Below, piece by piece: positions 45,206 to 53,200 of a DNA stretch of 64,000 bases. The position numbers were made by a program, and so were the translations under genes. The stretch is taken from assembly GCA_965217275.1 (NCBI GenBank), contig OZ244400.1, forward strand, positions 1,550,001 through 1,614,000, written 5' to 3'. Source of the DNA: Tunicatimonas sp965217275. Lineage in GTDB: Bacteria; Bacteroidota; Bacteroidia; Cytophagales; Cyclobacteriaceae. Each line of letters starts with the position of its first letter. Within the stretch, counting starts at the first letter, position 1. Under the pieces are notes generated by a model. That model was not told the DNA's origin, ran no database searches, and saw only the letters and a list, made by a program, of their open reading frames with translations.

Positions 45206-46279
45206 TCAACACAAACGCACATAACTCCCTAGCCACTTCACTTTTTTGCGGTACTGGTCCATAACAGCTCGCACGTTTTCGTCTTCAATGTGGCCCTCAA
45301 AATCGATGAAGAACCAGTAGCGGAAGTTTTTGCCCTCCTTGGCCGGTCGACTCTCAATCTTCGTGAGGTTGATGCCCCGTTCATTAAAGGCTTGCAGAAA
45401 ACCAACCAAACTACCCGGCTCGTTGGAGTGCGGCAACTTCACCAGGATCGATGTTTTGTCTTGTCCGCTGGGCTGATTGCTAAACGACTTGCTAATGATA
45501 AAAAAGCGCGTCTGGTTGTCGCCCGAGGTTTCTACGTTCTCGAACAAGATAGGCACCTGGTAATCCTGCGCGGCAATGCGCGAGCAGATAGCCGCGCTCT
45601 CCGGATCCTGCGCCGCCAGCCGGGCCGCCTTAGAAGTAGACTCCACTGGAATCAACTCCACCGACGGGTCGTTCACCACCTCGTTGATGAACTTGCTGCA
45701 CTGCCGAAACGCAATGTCCTTCGAGTAAATCTTACGAATCTGCGACAACTGATCGGTGCGGCTCACGAAGGTGAAGTGCACGTCCATGGGCAGTTCGGCA
45801 GCAACTTGCACGTCGTAACTCGCCAGACAGTCGGCGGTTTCGGGCACCAGTCCCTGCTGGTTGTTCTCCACGGGCACCACGCCGAAGCGCACCACCTCGG
45901 CGTTCACCGCATTGAACACCGCCTGGATACTACTCACCGGCATGTACTCGCTCATGGCTCCGAACCGGCTTTCGGCCGCCTGGTGGGTGAAACTTCCGCT
46001 CGGCCCCAAGTAGGCGACGCGTTCGGGAAGCTCAATGTTGCGGCTCACCGCAAAGATTTCCAGAAAAATCGCTTCAATGGCTACGTCCGTAAGCAACCCT
46101 TGGCTGCGCTCCTTAAGCCGATCCAGGATTTGCTTCTCACGCTCAGGACGGTAGATCGTGGCTTGGGTGGTACGCTTCAGCTCGCCCACCTGCTTCACCA
46201 CCCCCATGCGCTCGTTCAGCAGGGTAAGCAGGTGATCATCTAGCGCATTGATTTTGGCGCGCAGTTCGTCAAGGGTCAT
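45206..46279 (-). CDS. pheA: Bifunctional chorismate mutase/prephenate dehydratase (P-protein)
   Basis: A 357-residue enzyme of phenylalanine synthesis. Residues 1-85 form an AroQ chorismate mutase (L-R-A-K-I-N-A-L-D-D...I-Y-R-P-E-R-E-K-Q-I). The prephenate dehydratase domain follows with V-A-Y-L-G-P-S-G-S-F-T-H-Q-A-A, G-V-V-P-V-E-N-N-Q-Q-G and the catalytic T-R-F in D-N-Q-T-R-F-F-I-I. A C-terminal ACT domain with H-S-N-E-P-G-S-L and K-I-E-S-R-P suggests feedback inhibition by phenylalanine. It is a single gene whose upstream side faces a repeat island and glyA. Confidence 0.95.
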   Translation of the reverse strand: MTLDELRAKINALDDHLLTLLNERMGVVKQVGELKRTTQATIYRPEREKQILDRLKERSQGLLTDVAIEAIFLEIFAVSRNIELPERVAYLGPSGSFTHQAAESRFGAMSEYMPVSSIQAVFNAVNAEVVRFGVVPVENNQQGLVPETADCLASYDVQVAAELPMDVHFTFVSRTDQLSQIRKIYSKDIAFRQCSKFINEVVNDPSVELIPVESTSKAARLAAQDPESAAICSRIAAQDYQVPILFENVETSGDNQTRFFIISKSFSNQPSGQDKTSILVKLPHSNEPGSLVGFLQAFNERGINLTKIESRPAKEGKNFRYWFFIDFEGHIEDENVRAVMDQYRKKVKWLGSYVRLC

Positions 46280-46394
46280 CGGCTCCGGTTTTTACGCCAA
46301 AGTTATCAGAATCTTCGGCACATAAAATAGCAAACTCCAAAGTCTTTGGAAAGGTCAGCCCGTCGGCGTACTTTTGAAAGCTAGCAGATTTGTG

Positions 46395-46572
46395 TTTGTG
46401 GCCAGATACTAGATACTGGTCACTGGTCACTAGTTACTAGCAGCTAGTATCCGGCAACCAGTATCTTGCCGCGCATAGGATGCTGTGTAGAAAGTCATCC
46501 AGTATCCAGTAACCAGCATCCAGAAGCCAGCATCTAGCCACCAAGAAAGTCATCCAGTAACCAACATCCATC
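46395..46572. repeat. Degenerate CCAGTATCC word-repeat island C, forming the glyA leader
   Basis: Nearly the whole 180 bp is built from cactggtcactagttactag, ctagtatccggcaaccagtatc, and two copies of aagaaagtcatccagta (one followed by tccagtaaccagcatcc, the other by accaacatcc). It runs right up to the glyA ATG at 46573, so the glyA promoter or leader must lie within or across it. The remaining bases back to 46280 hold nothing I recognise. Confidence 0.6.
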
Positions 46573-47871
46573 ATGCGTGATCAACAAGTATTTTCCCTTA
46601 TTCAGCAAGAACAAGAACGGCAGGAGCGCGGCATTGAGCTCATTGCCTCCGAAAATTTCGTGTCGCCCCAGGTGATGGAAGCCGTGGGCAGCGTGCTCAC
46701 CAACAAGTATGCCGAAGGACTGCCCGGCAAGCGCTACTACGGTGGCTGTGAGGTGGTGGACGAGATCGAGCAACTGGCCATCGACCGGGCCAAGGAGCTG
46801 TTCGGTGCCGCCTGGGCCAACGTGCAGCCCCACTCCGGGGCACAGGCCAACGCGGCCGTGATGCTGGCGGTGCTGCAACCCGGCGACAAGATTCTGGGCT
46901 TCGACCTTTCGCACGGCGGGCACCTCACCCACGGCTCGCCGGTCAACTTCTCGGGCAAGCTCTACCAACCCTCATTCTACGGCGTTGAAAAAGAAGACGG
47001 CGCCGTTCCGGCCGGGTACATCGACTACGACAAGGTGGACGCCATTGCCCAACGCGAACACCCGAAACTACTTATCTGCGGGGCGTCGGCCTACAGCCGC
47101 GACTGGGACTACGTGCGCCTGCGGGCCATTGCCGACCAAGTGGACGCGCTGCTGCTGGCCGATATCTCGCACCCCTCGGCGCTCATCGCCAAGAAACTGC
47201 TCAACGATCCGCTGCCCCACTGCCACTTCGTGACCACCACCACCCACAAGACACTGCGTGGACCCCGCGGCGGCCTCATCATGATGGGCCAGGACTTCGA
47301 AAACCCCTTCGGAATAAAAACTGCCAAAGGAAACATCCGTCCGATGTCGGCGCTCGTAGATATGGGAGTGTTCCCCGGCACGCAGGGCGGCCCGCTGGAG
47401 CACGTGATTGCTGGAAAGGCCATCGCTTTCGGGGAGGCGCTCACCGACGAGTTTGGTGATTACGCCCGGCAGGTAATCCGCAACGCCCAGGCCATGGCCC
47501 AGGCGATGGTGGACCGCGGCTACCACGTGATTTCGGGAGGCACCGACAACCACGAGATGCTGATTGATTTACGCTCAAAAAACCTGACCGGCAAGGTGGC
47601 CGAACGGGTGCTGGGCGAAGCCGACATCACCGTGAACAAAAATATGGTGCCCTTTGACGACAAGTCGCCCTTCGTGACCTCCGGCATTCGGCTGGGCACG
47701 GCAGCGGTGACCACCCGCGGCATGGGCGAAGCCGACATGGAAACCATTGTGAAGCACATTGATAGCGTGCTGATGAATGCCGAAGACGAGGCGCATATCA
47801 GCCAAGTGCGACACGAAGTGAACCAATGGATGTCCGAATTTCCTTTATACAGTAGTTTAGAAAATGCCTAA
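46573..47871 (+). CDS. glyA: Serine hydroxymethyltransferase
   Basis: A 432-residue PLP enzyme that interconverts serine and glycine and feeds methylene-tetrahydrofolate. Visible motifs are I-E-L-I-A-S-E-N-F-V-S, Y-A-E-G-L-P-G-K-R-Y-Y-G-G, H-S-G-A-Q-A-N-A-A-V, and the PLP lysine in T-T-T-T-H-K-T-L-R-G-P-R-G-G. Length and spacing are normal. It is followed by tatC after only 3 bp. Confidence 0.97.
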   Translation: MRDQQVFSLIQQEQERQERGIELIASENFVSPQVMEAVGSVLTNKYAEGLPGKRYYGGCEVVDEIEQLAIDRAKELFGAAWANVQPHSGAQANAAVMLAVLQPGDKILGFDLSHGGHLTHGSPVNFSGKLYQPSFYGVEKEDGAVPAGYIDYDKVDAIAQREHPKLLICGASAYSRDWDYVRLRAIADQVDALLLADISHPSALIAKKLLNDPLPHCHFVTTTTHKTLRGPRGGLIMMGQDFENPFGIKTAKGNIRPMSALVDMGVFPGTQGGPLEHVIAGKAIAFGEALTDEFGDYARQVIRNAQAMAQAMVDRGYHVISGGTDNHEMLIDLRSKNLTGKVAERVLGEADITVNKNMVPFDDKSPFVTSGIRLGTAAVTTRGMGEADMETIVKHIDSVLMNAEDEAHISQVRHEVNQWMSEFPLYSSLENA

Positions 47872-47874
47872 GGA

Positions 47875-48810
47875 GTGGATCAGGAAGAGCCAGATAAAAA
47901 CGAAAATGGAGCCGATCGGGTAACCTCGTCGGGCTACGGCGTGGAGCCGCATTCCAACGGCACCAAGCCGGTGCAGCCCTACGACGGACTGGAAACCGAA
48001 CCCGGGCAGATGTCCTTCTTGGAGCATCTGGAGGAGCTGCGCTGGCACATCGTCCGGGCGCTGGTGGCCATCACGGTGTTTATGATAGGCGCATTTGCCG
48101 CCAAGGAGTTCGTGTGGGGCACCCTCATTCTGGCCCCAACGCAGGTTGACTTCTGGACGTTCCGACAGTTCTGCCGGATCGGTAACCTGGTAGGTTCCGA
48201 TGCCTTTTGTATGGAGTCGATGCCCTTTATCATCCAGAGCCGCAAGATGACCGGGCAGTTCACCATGCACATCTACTCGTCGGCGGTGATTGGGCTAATT
48301 TTTGCCTTTCCCTACGTATTCTGGGAAATCTGGCGGTTTATCGCGCCCGGACTGTACGACAACGAGCGCCAGCTAAGTCGGGGAGCGGTGTTTTTTGTGA
48401 GCTTGCTGTTTATCATTGGGGTGCTGTTTGGCTACTTTGTGGTCACGCCCATTTCGGTCAACTTTCTCGGACACTACCAGGTGGATCCCAGCATCCTCAA
48501 CGAGTTTGATATCACCTCCTACGTCTCTATCCTGATCACCCTGGTGCTGGCCTGCGGCCTGCTGTTTCAGTTGCCCATTGTGGTGTATTTCCTGAGCAAG
48601 GCCGGGATTATCACTCCCGCGCTGCTGATCAACTACCGCCGCCACGCCATTGTGGTCATTCTGATCATCTCCGCGCTGGTCACCCCGCCTGACCCCGTCA
48701 CGCAGTTATTAGTTACCTTCCCGCTGCTGATGTTGTACCAGGTCAGCATTGCTATTTCCAAGGTAGTGTTGCGCAAAAAGCTACGGGCCGAAGCGGAAGA
48801 AGGTTTGTAG
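47875..48810 (+). CDS. tatC: Sec-independent protein translocase TatC
   Basis: A 311-residue inner-membrane protein with the TatC start M-S-F-L-E-H-L-E-E-L-R at residue 46, then six hydrophobic segments, F-P-Y-V-F-W-E-I-W-R-F-I-A-P-G-L and the family end T-P-P-D-P-V-T-Q. It binds twin-arginine signals; several Tat substrates (two DUF1501 proteins, a Gfo/Idh/MocA protein) are encoded in this window. The GTG at 47875, 3 bp after glyA, gives an acidic 45-residue extension; the ATG at 48010 would start directly at M-S-F-L-E-H and may be the true start. Confidence 0.92.
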   Translation: MDQEEPDKNENGADRVTSSGYGVEPHSNGTKPVQPYDGLETEPGQMSFLEHLEELRWHIVRALVAITVFMIGAFAAKEFVWGTLILAPTQVDFWTFRQFCRIGNLVGSDAFCMESMPFIIQSRKMTGQFTMHIYSSAVIGLIFAFPYVFWEIWRFIAPGLYDNERQLSRGAVFFVSLLFIIGVLFGYFVVTPISVNFLGHYQVDPSILNEFDITSYVSILITLVLACGLLFQLPIVVYFLSKAGIITPALLINYRRHAIVVILIISALVTPPDPVTQLLVTFPLLMLYQVSIAISKVVLRKKLRAEAEEGL

Positions 48811-48842
48811 TCACGGCCGGGTGGGGCACTGAATAATGAGCG

Positions 48843-49901
48843 ATGAAACTTTTAATGCTCTTGCCTCTGTCGATCACAACTATCTTTCCCGCTCATTCGC
48901 AGGTAGCCAACGATAGTATCCACCGACGAATTGAGCTTGAGTTACGCGTGCCGCACCCTTCCTACACGGCCCATAGCACGGTAGAACGAAACTGCGTAGA
49001 CGAGTCGTTGACCGGCAAGTGCATTAAATATCACAACGATCAGTGGTTCACGTTCCGATCCGGCGATACGAAGAAGCTGTTTGTTAACGTATCCAACCAG
49101 CACTGCAAAGACCTGAACGGAGTGCAGTTGGTTTTGCTCACCGGCGAGCCGTGCGATCCTAGTACCTACACCATCCTATCCTGTGTCTCATCGGGCACCA
49201 ACGACGACTTCTACGTAGAAGCCAACGTGCACCCCTACACCACTTATTTGCTGAACGTTGACGGCTATTTGGAAGATTTCTGTTCGTTCGACATTACCCT
49301 AGACAGCGTTTCGCGCGGAGTTCCGGCAGAACCCAATCTGGCACTTCCTAATGAAGGGAAAATAACAGGAAAAGTCATTCGCCTAACCTGGACGCTACCC
49401 GATACGTTGGCGGAGGGATTGAGTAATTTTATTGTCCATAAAAGAGACAAATCATCCTACCGTTTTTTAGCCCAGGATACGGTAGCAGTTAACCGGAATG
49501 CTTTTGGCCAATTGATGCACGACTACGGGTATACGGATACCCTGGAAGACCACCGTACTTATTTTTACCGCGTGACCGCGCAAGACTATGGTACGCAGCA
49601 ATACCTGTTTGCCGAATACTCATTTCGCTGGCGGGAAGCCAGAAAGATAGTGCCTCTTTCATTGAACTATCGCCAGCATACCCCCCTGACCGTTATCGTC
49701 TGGAATGTTTCCCAGGACAAAATTCTGGAAACTAAAACCTTTGTCTACCAGAAAGAAGACCCCCAATACTGGCTGGACCTAACGAACTACTGGAACAACG
49801 GGCACGGCGCGGTGGTGGTAGAAGTGGTTGACAATAAAAAGAAAAAGTCAGAAACCTCGGTCATTGACTTTTCAGGGATAGAACGCGGACAGGTGAAATA
49901 G
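48843..49901 (+). CDS. Secreted multidomain protein of unknown function
   Basis: A 352-residue protein with a signal peptide (M-K-L-L-M-L-L-P-L-S-I-T-T-I-F-P-A-H-S-Q). The first mature domain (about 30-155) has four to six cysteines and resembles the beta-sandwich prepeptidase-like domains that carry Y-x-F-x-V-x-(S/G) strands. The middle (about 165-270) looks like a fibronectin type III fold (I-R-L-T-W-T-L-P-D...Y-F-Y-R-V-T-A-Q-D). A C-terminal strand-rich part follows. No catalytic motif is seen. It begins 32 bp after tatC but probably has an independent role at the cell surface. Confidence 0.6.
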   Translation: MKLLMLLPLSITTIFPAHSQVANDSIHRRIELELRVPHPSYTAHSTVERNCVDESLTGKCIKYHNDQWFTFRSGDTKKLFVNVSNQHCKDLNGVQLVLLTGEPCDPSTYTILSCVSSGTNDDFYVEANVHPYTTYLLNVDGYLEDFCSFDITLDSVSRGVPAEPNLALPNEGKITGKVIRLTWTLPDTLAEGLSNFIVHKRDKSSYRFLAQDTVAVNRNAFGQLMHDYGYTDTLEDHRTYFYRVTAQDYGTQQYLFAEYSFRWREARKIVPLSLNYRQHTPLTVIVWNVSQDKILETKTFVYQKEDPQYWLDLTNYWNNGHGAVVVEVVDNKKKKSETSVIDFSGIERGQVK

Positions 49902-49949
49902 AGGGTTACGTTTTAAAAAGGCATGGCTACTGCATATTGTTGCTGACAG

Positions 49950-50600
49950 TTATTTGATGTACTCTGCTATTTCGTCAATAAATTCAGGAAGTGGCATTTC
50001 ATCAATTTCTGATCTGGCAAATTTCTCGGCGTCAGTTGCGTTATGTCTAGGATAGTATTTCTTCACTTTTTCATTGAATAAACTTGTATTGAAATCTATA
50101 AAGTCTACGTAAATTTTTGAAGAACTTTTTAAATTTCTAAGTCTGACAGTTTCAGTAAACCAAGCTTTAAGACATACTATCAGTTTTTCCGGGTTATCAT
50201 CATGATTCTTTATATCAAAACCATTAATGTCAGAGATAGCTTTCATGTATTCATACTCTTTAGTTTCAAGAATAAGCGAACGCTTATCTGAAAACTCCGG
50301 ATCAAACCTTCTCAATCCATAATCTAATCCAAGTTCGAAGGGCATATTTAAACGATAGTATTCATCAACTTTTTGAGCTTGTAGTCTTGAAAGGTCATGA
50401 ATACTGTATCTGGAATCTTTTATTAACCCTATTATTTTATCAAGCCGAGCTAAGCCTGAATCGGAAGATTCTAGAGAAATTCTCGGTCTGAATCCGAAAT
50501 AAACTATGGTGAAAACTAGTGGTTTTAGTAATAAGAAGTATTCATCATCAAAAGGGCAATTGATGAAAACATTGTTGTTATAGTCTGGATGCTTAGGCAC
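49950..50600 (-). CDS. TIR/SLOG-like nucleotide-processing domain protein (effector candidate)
   Basis: A 216-residue soluble protein with a highly conserved pattern: V-F-I-N-C-P-F-D-D-E-Y at 11-21, S-L-E-S-S-D-S-G-L-A-R-L-D-K-I near 42-56, S-R-Y-S-I-H-D-L-S-R at 63-72, and L-N-M-P-F-E-L-G-L-D-Y-G at 84-95. The order of a strand with F-I-x-x-P-F, then I-H-D-(L/I)-S-R, then a F-E-L-G helix fits a TIR-like or Rossmannoid nucleotide-binding fold. The GTG start shares one base with the stop of the DUF2188 gene, so they are coupled. I infer a defence or toxin role; no activity is known to me. Confidence 0.65.
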   Translation of the reverse strand: MPKHPDYNNNVFINCPFDDEYFLLLKPLVFTIVYFGFRPRISLESSDSGLARLDKIIGLIKDSRYSIHDLSRLQAQKVDEYYRLNMPFELGLDYGLRRFDPEFSDKRSLILETKEYEYMKAISDINGFDIKNHDDNPEKLIVCLKAWFTETVRLRNLKSSSKIYVDFIDFNTSLFNEKVKKYYPRHNATDAEKFARSEIDEMPLPEFIDEIAEYIK

Positions 50601-50842
50601 TAATTTTTCTTATCTCTCGGAGGAAATGGATCAGATCCGTAAGAATTGCGATTTTGAATAGTACCGTCTTTCTTATGAATGTATAGTTCAGTTTTTTCTT
50701 GCTTGCTTAGCTTTATTGCATATTTTTTAGCCTCCTCCTTTGTTCCAAAAACTTTAGATGCTCTAGAAGAACCGGATTTTTTAACCGCCCACCCTCCTAA
50801 CTTGGAAGAGACAGAGACAACGTGATTGGATTTTTTGCTCAT
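50600..50842 (-). CDS. DUF2188 domain-containing small protein
   Basis: An 80-residue basic protein: H-V-V-S-V-S-S-K-L-G-G-W-A-V-K-K-S-G-S-S-R-A-S, then F-G-T-K-E-E-A-K-K-Y-A and T-E-L-Y-I-H-K-K-D-G-T-I-Q-N-R-N-S-Y-G-S-D-P. This is the DUF2188 signature (W-x-V-x-x-x-G...A, I-H-x-x-D-G-x-I). The stop overlaps the next start by one base. DUF2188 genes often precede small effector-like genes; an antitoxin or sensor role is likely but unproven. The DNA is markedly AT-rich. Confidence 0.75.
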   Translation of the reverse strand: MSKKSNHVVSVSSKLGGWAVKKSGSSRASKVFGTKEEAKKYAIKLSKQEKTELYIHKKDGTIQNRNSYGSDPFPPRDKKN

Positions 50843-51058
50843 ATCTAGACTCTTTAAAACTTCTAGTCAAATATAGTAAGAGTTTCAATATTTTTCAATT
50901 GTAGTGAAATAGAGCCTTTTACTTCTAACCAACGAAGGGCATTGTATGTACATTTACATCAATTCTCCCACCCCATCACTCTCGCAACCCATCACCCCAG
51001 AAATTCATCCGCCCTACGTCTCCGGTTAGGCATATCGCCACTCATTTGCCTTGCCAAA
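50843..51058. other. Intergenic DNA before the 41-bp repeat array
   Basis: Together with the array and hairpin it makes a 564-bp gap before the gene at 51407. The first 100 bp are AT-rich and should carry the promoter of the DUF2188 operon (minus strand). A 78-codon open frame at 50942-51178 runs through the repeats and shows no protein features, so I do not call it a gene. Confidence 0.5.
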
Positions 51059-51263
51059 GCGTTTTTCTTGGCAAAAGATTGCTTATGTGTAAGGTCGGAG
51101 TGCTTTTTCTGCCTGGAGCAACTCCCTCCCGGCTGCAGAGGCCTTCGTTCTGCCCGGAGTATTGTCCCAAGGACCTGACCACGTGCTTTTCTAGGCGGAG
51201 TAGCACGTGGATGTAACGAACGGGTGCCTTCCTGGGCGGAGTAGCATTGGTTTTGACTTGCGG
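51059..51263 (+). repeat. Degenerate tandem array with 41-bp period (four to five units)
   Basis: Units begin at 51100, 51141, 51182 and 51223, and a weaker one at 51059. Each has a pyrimidine-rich head followed by a CxGGAG core: CTGGAG at 51113, CCGGAG at 51154, GCGGAG at 51195 and GCGGAG at 51236, all exactly 41 bp apart. The last two share TCTAGGCGGAGTAGCA-type sequence. Non-coding; function unknown. Confidence 0.6.
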
Positions 51264-51287
51264 TCGGCCAAGTCTCTCCTCAAAACC
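51249..51287 (+). other. Hairpin at the end of the 41-bp array
   Basis: GGTTTTGA (51249-51256) pairs with TCAAAACC (51280-51287), and the adjacent CTTG with CAAG inside it, giving a 12-bp interrupted stem. It is not followed by a T-run immediately, so it may be a structured RNA element rather than a simple terminator. Confidence 0.45.
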
Positions 51288-51406
51288 GGCATTTTGGTAA
51301 GTTTTTAGATAAAAGGTACGGAGGTATTGTTTGCTATTCGCTCAACTTGAAAATGTATTTTCCCCACCGGTTCTTTGCCACTCGTCAACCACAAACCACA
51401 GAACCA

Positions 51407-52051
51407 ATGAACTTTTACAAACAAGACAATCTGGAAGAGGCCGCCCTGCTGGCTATCACCAACACCGAGAACAACGCGGCGCGGCAGCAGCAACTGGCCA
51501 CCTTCGGCTTCGGACCCGCCCGGTTCAACACCGGCAAGGCACTGCTGAAAACCTTCACCGACAAGCAAACCGAACAGGCCCGCTGTCAGAACGAACAGTG
51601 GTCGCTGTCTAAGCAACTCAACGCCAGTTTGCTGGCCGTGAACGAACAGTTCCGCGAACACGTGCTGGTGGTGCAGGCGGCCTTTCGCCACGACGCCGAA
51701 CTGCTACACTCCCTCAATATAGAGCGCTTCGCCACCCGTCGTTGGGAAGGGGTGCGGCAGACGATCCGCTTTTACCGGCAGCTTAAGGAGCAAAAGGTTT
51801 CGCTGGCCAACTACGGGGTGAGCGACAAAGAATTGCAGCAGGCCTATGCCAACGCGACCCAACTGCGACAACTGAAGCAGATGCGGGCCGACAAAAAGAG
51901 CCTTGCGGAGCAGTGCACCCAGGACAAAATGCAGGTGCAAAAGGAGCTTCGGCAGTGGGTGAGTGACTTCCGCACCACGGCCCGCATGGCCTTCCGCGAG
52001 CAGCCCCAAACCCTCGAGGCTTTTGGTATTCAGGTGTCGGCAAAAATATAA
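51407..52051 (+). CDS. Helical protein of unknown function
   Basis: A 214-residue protein starting M-N-F-Y-K-Q-D-N-L-E-E-A-A; upstream codons to 51347 lack support. It is almost wholly predicted helical, rich in Q, L, A, R and E, with long amphipathic stretches such as Q-L-R-Q-L-K-Q-M-R-A-D-K-K-S-L-A-E and no signal peptide or membrane segment. Hypothetical proteins of this type occur in Cytophagales. It may form a coiled-coil bundle; I see no catalytic motif. Confidence 0.6.
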   Translation: MNFYKQDNLEEAALLAITNTENNAARQQQLATFGFGPARFNTGKALLKTFTDKQTEQARCQNEQWSLSKQLNASLLAVNEQFREHVLVVQAAFRHDAELLHSLNIERFATRRWEGVRQTIRFYRQLKEQKVSLANYGVSDKELQQAYANATQLRQLKQMRADKKSLAEQCTQDKMQVQKELRQWVSDFRTTARMAFREQPQTLEAFGIQVSAKI

Positions 52052-52095
52052 TTCAACTGATAAAGGTTATTCTGATAAATTTCTGTAAACATCCT

Positions 52096-52150
52096 CGCGC
52101 AGATTCTGCATCCACAGCGGCTGCATCCACAGCGGCTCTGAATCTGTGCG
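52096..52150 (+). repeat. 15-bp tandem duplication enclosed in an 11-bp stem
   Basis: GCATCCACAGCGGCT occurs twice in a row (52108-52122 and 52123-52137). It is enclosed by CGCGCAGATTC (52096-52106) and GAATCTGTGCG (52140-52150), which pair over 11 bp with one G-T. It lies directly upstream of the REP-like element at 52195-52246. Confidence 0.5.
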
Positions 52151-52194
52151 GGCTACATATGCGGACCCAACGTGGGCCGCTCTGTCCGCCCCGT

Positions 52195-52246
52195 TGGGTT
52201 AGAAACCCACTTATAATTAGGCACAGGACTGGAAGTCCTGCGCCAG
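52195..52246 (+). repeat. REP-like double-hairpin element, copy 1
   Basis: The first hairpin is TGGGTT-AGA-AACCCA (52195-52209), the second AGGACT-GGA-AGTCCT (52225-52239), followed by GCGCCAG. The same two-hairpin plan with changed stem sequences and the same GCGCCAG tail is found at 58880-58969. Conserved folding with changed bases marks a repetitive palindromic element. Confidence 0.6.
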
Positions 52247-52273
52247 TATTAGATTAAAGCTTCCCTAAAAACT

Positions 52274-52942
52274 ATGATGATGAAAAAACTAATTTTAGTA
52301 GTGTGCGTCAGCCTAGGATTGGCAACCCAATCCTCGGCTCAATTTACGTTGCTCCCCAAGGCGGGCGTGAGTCTTTCTAACGTTGGGTTCGACTCCGACG
52401 AGACGCTAGACGGACAAAAGCTCCGTCCGGGAATTGTCTTGGGGGTGGGGTTGAACATCCCCCAGAACTCGGTTATGTCTTTTCAGACCGAACTGCTTTA
52501 CGTCTCCAAGGGCTTCGCGGCCGAGCAGAACGGAGTGGTCGACTACGACGGGCAGGTGAGTTTGAACTACCTGGAAGTGCCTATGCTGGTGAAAGCAAGC
52601 TTCGGCACCAAAGAACTGGGCGTATACGGAAACGGCGGACTGAGCTTCGGCTACCTGCTGGGTGGTCGCATAAAGGGAGAGTGGGATATCTTCAACGTGG
52701 GCGAGGACTTTGACGAAGCGCTGGAGTTCACCGATGATCCCAACCCATTAGTGATACACCAGCTAGACGCCAACCGCGTCGACGTGGGGATTAACCTGGG
52801 GGGAGGTATTAACTTCATGGTGGGAGCCGCCCCCTTGTTCCTCGACCTGCGCTACAACCTGGGGCTGATTGATTATGACAAAGACCAAACGTCTAAGAAC
52901 CGCACCTTTGCCATCACCTTAGGAAGCCAGATCGGGTTTTAG
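52274..52942 (+). CDS. PorT-like outer-membrane beta-barrel protein
   Basis: A 222-residue protein with a signal peptide (K-L-I-L-V-V-C-V-S-L-G-L-A-T-Q-S-S-A-Q) and alternating strands: G-V-S-L-S-N-V-G-F, P-G-I-V-L-G-V-G-L-N, F-Q-T-E-L-L-Y-V-S-K-G-F, L-N-Y-L-E-V-P-M-L-V-K. This L-x-Y-L-E-(V/I)-P pattern is typical of Bacteroidota porin-like outer-membrane barrels (PF13568). It ends in phenylalanine after G-S-Q-I-G. It is probably an eight-stranded barrel; no transport activity is established. Confidence 0.82.
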   Translation: MMMKKLILVVCVSLGLATQSSAQFTLLPKAGVSLSNVGFDSDETLDGQKLRPGIVLGVGLNIPQNSVMSFQTELLYVSKGFAAEQNGVVDYDGQVSLNYLEVPMLVKASFGTKELGVYGNGGLSFGYLLGGRIKGEWDIFNVGEDFDEALEFTDDPNPLVIHQLDANRVDVGINLGGGINFMVGAAPLFLDLRYNLGLIDYDKDQTSKNRTFAITLGSQIGF

Positions 52943-53093
52943 AATTAGCTAAGTATCCAAACCAAAACACCGAACCGGGAAACTCACAAAGTAACCAACT
53001 CCACAGCCTGTGTCACCACAGGACGCTCGGAAGGGGTTTGTGGAGACACAAACTTCGGAATTAAGTTGAGTACGTTATTTATTTGACGTTCCT

Positions 53094-53139
53094 AAAACAC
53101 CGAGCCGGGAAACCATTTCTTCTTGCTTCGGTGTTTTTT
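53094..53139 (+). terminator. Terminator-like hairpin between the barrel gene and the helicase gene
   Basis: AAAACACCGA (53094-53103) pairs with TCGGTGTTTT (53128-53137) and is followed by further T. The loop is long (24 nt). The 5' arm belongs to a 20-bp sequence (53094-53113) that also occurs at 52964-52983 with one difference. Confidence 0.5.
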
Positions 53140-53200
53140 GTTCGATGTTTCGCCGACGATTCACGGTGCAAACGCGCTCCTTTTCGTACCTTGCCCCGGC

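Noticed and set aside
50942..51178. 78-codon open frame in the intergenic region after DUF2188
   Set aside because: It runs through the 41-bp repeat units and has no conserved motif; the repeats explain the sequence better than coding does.
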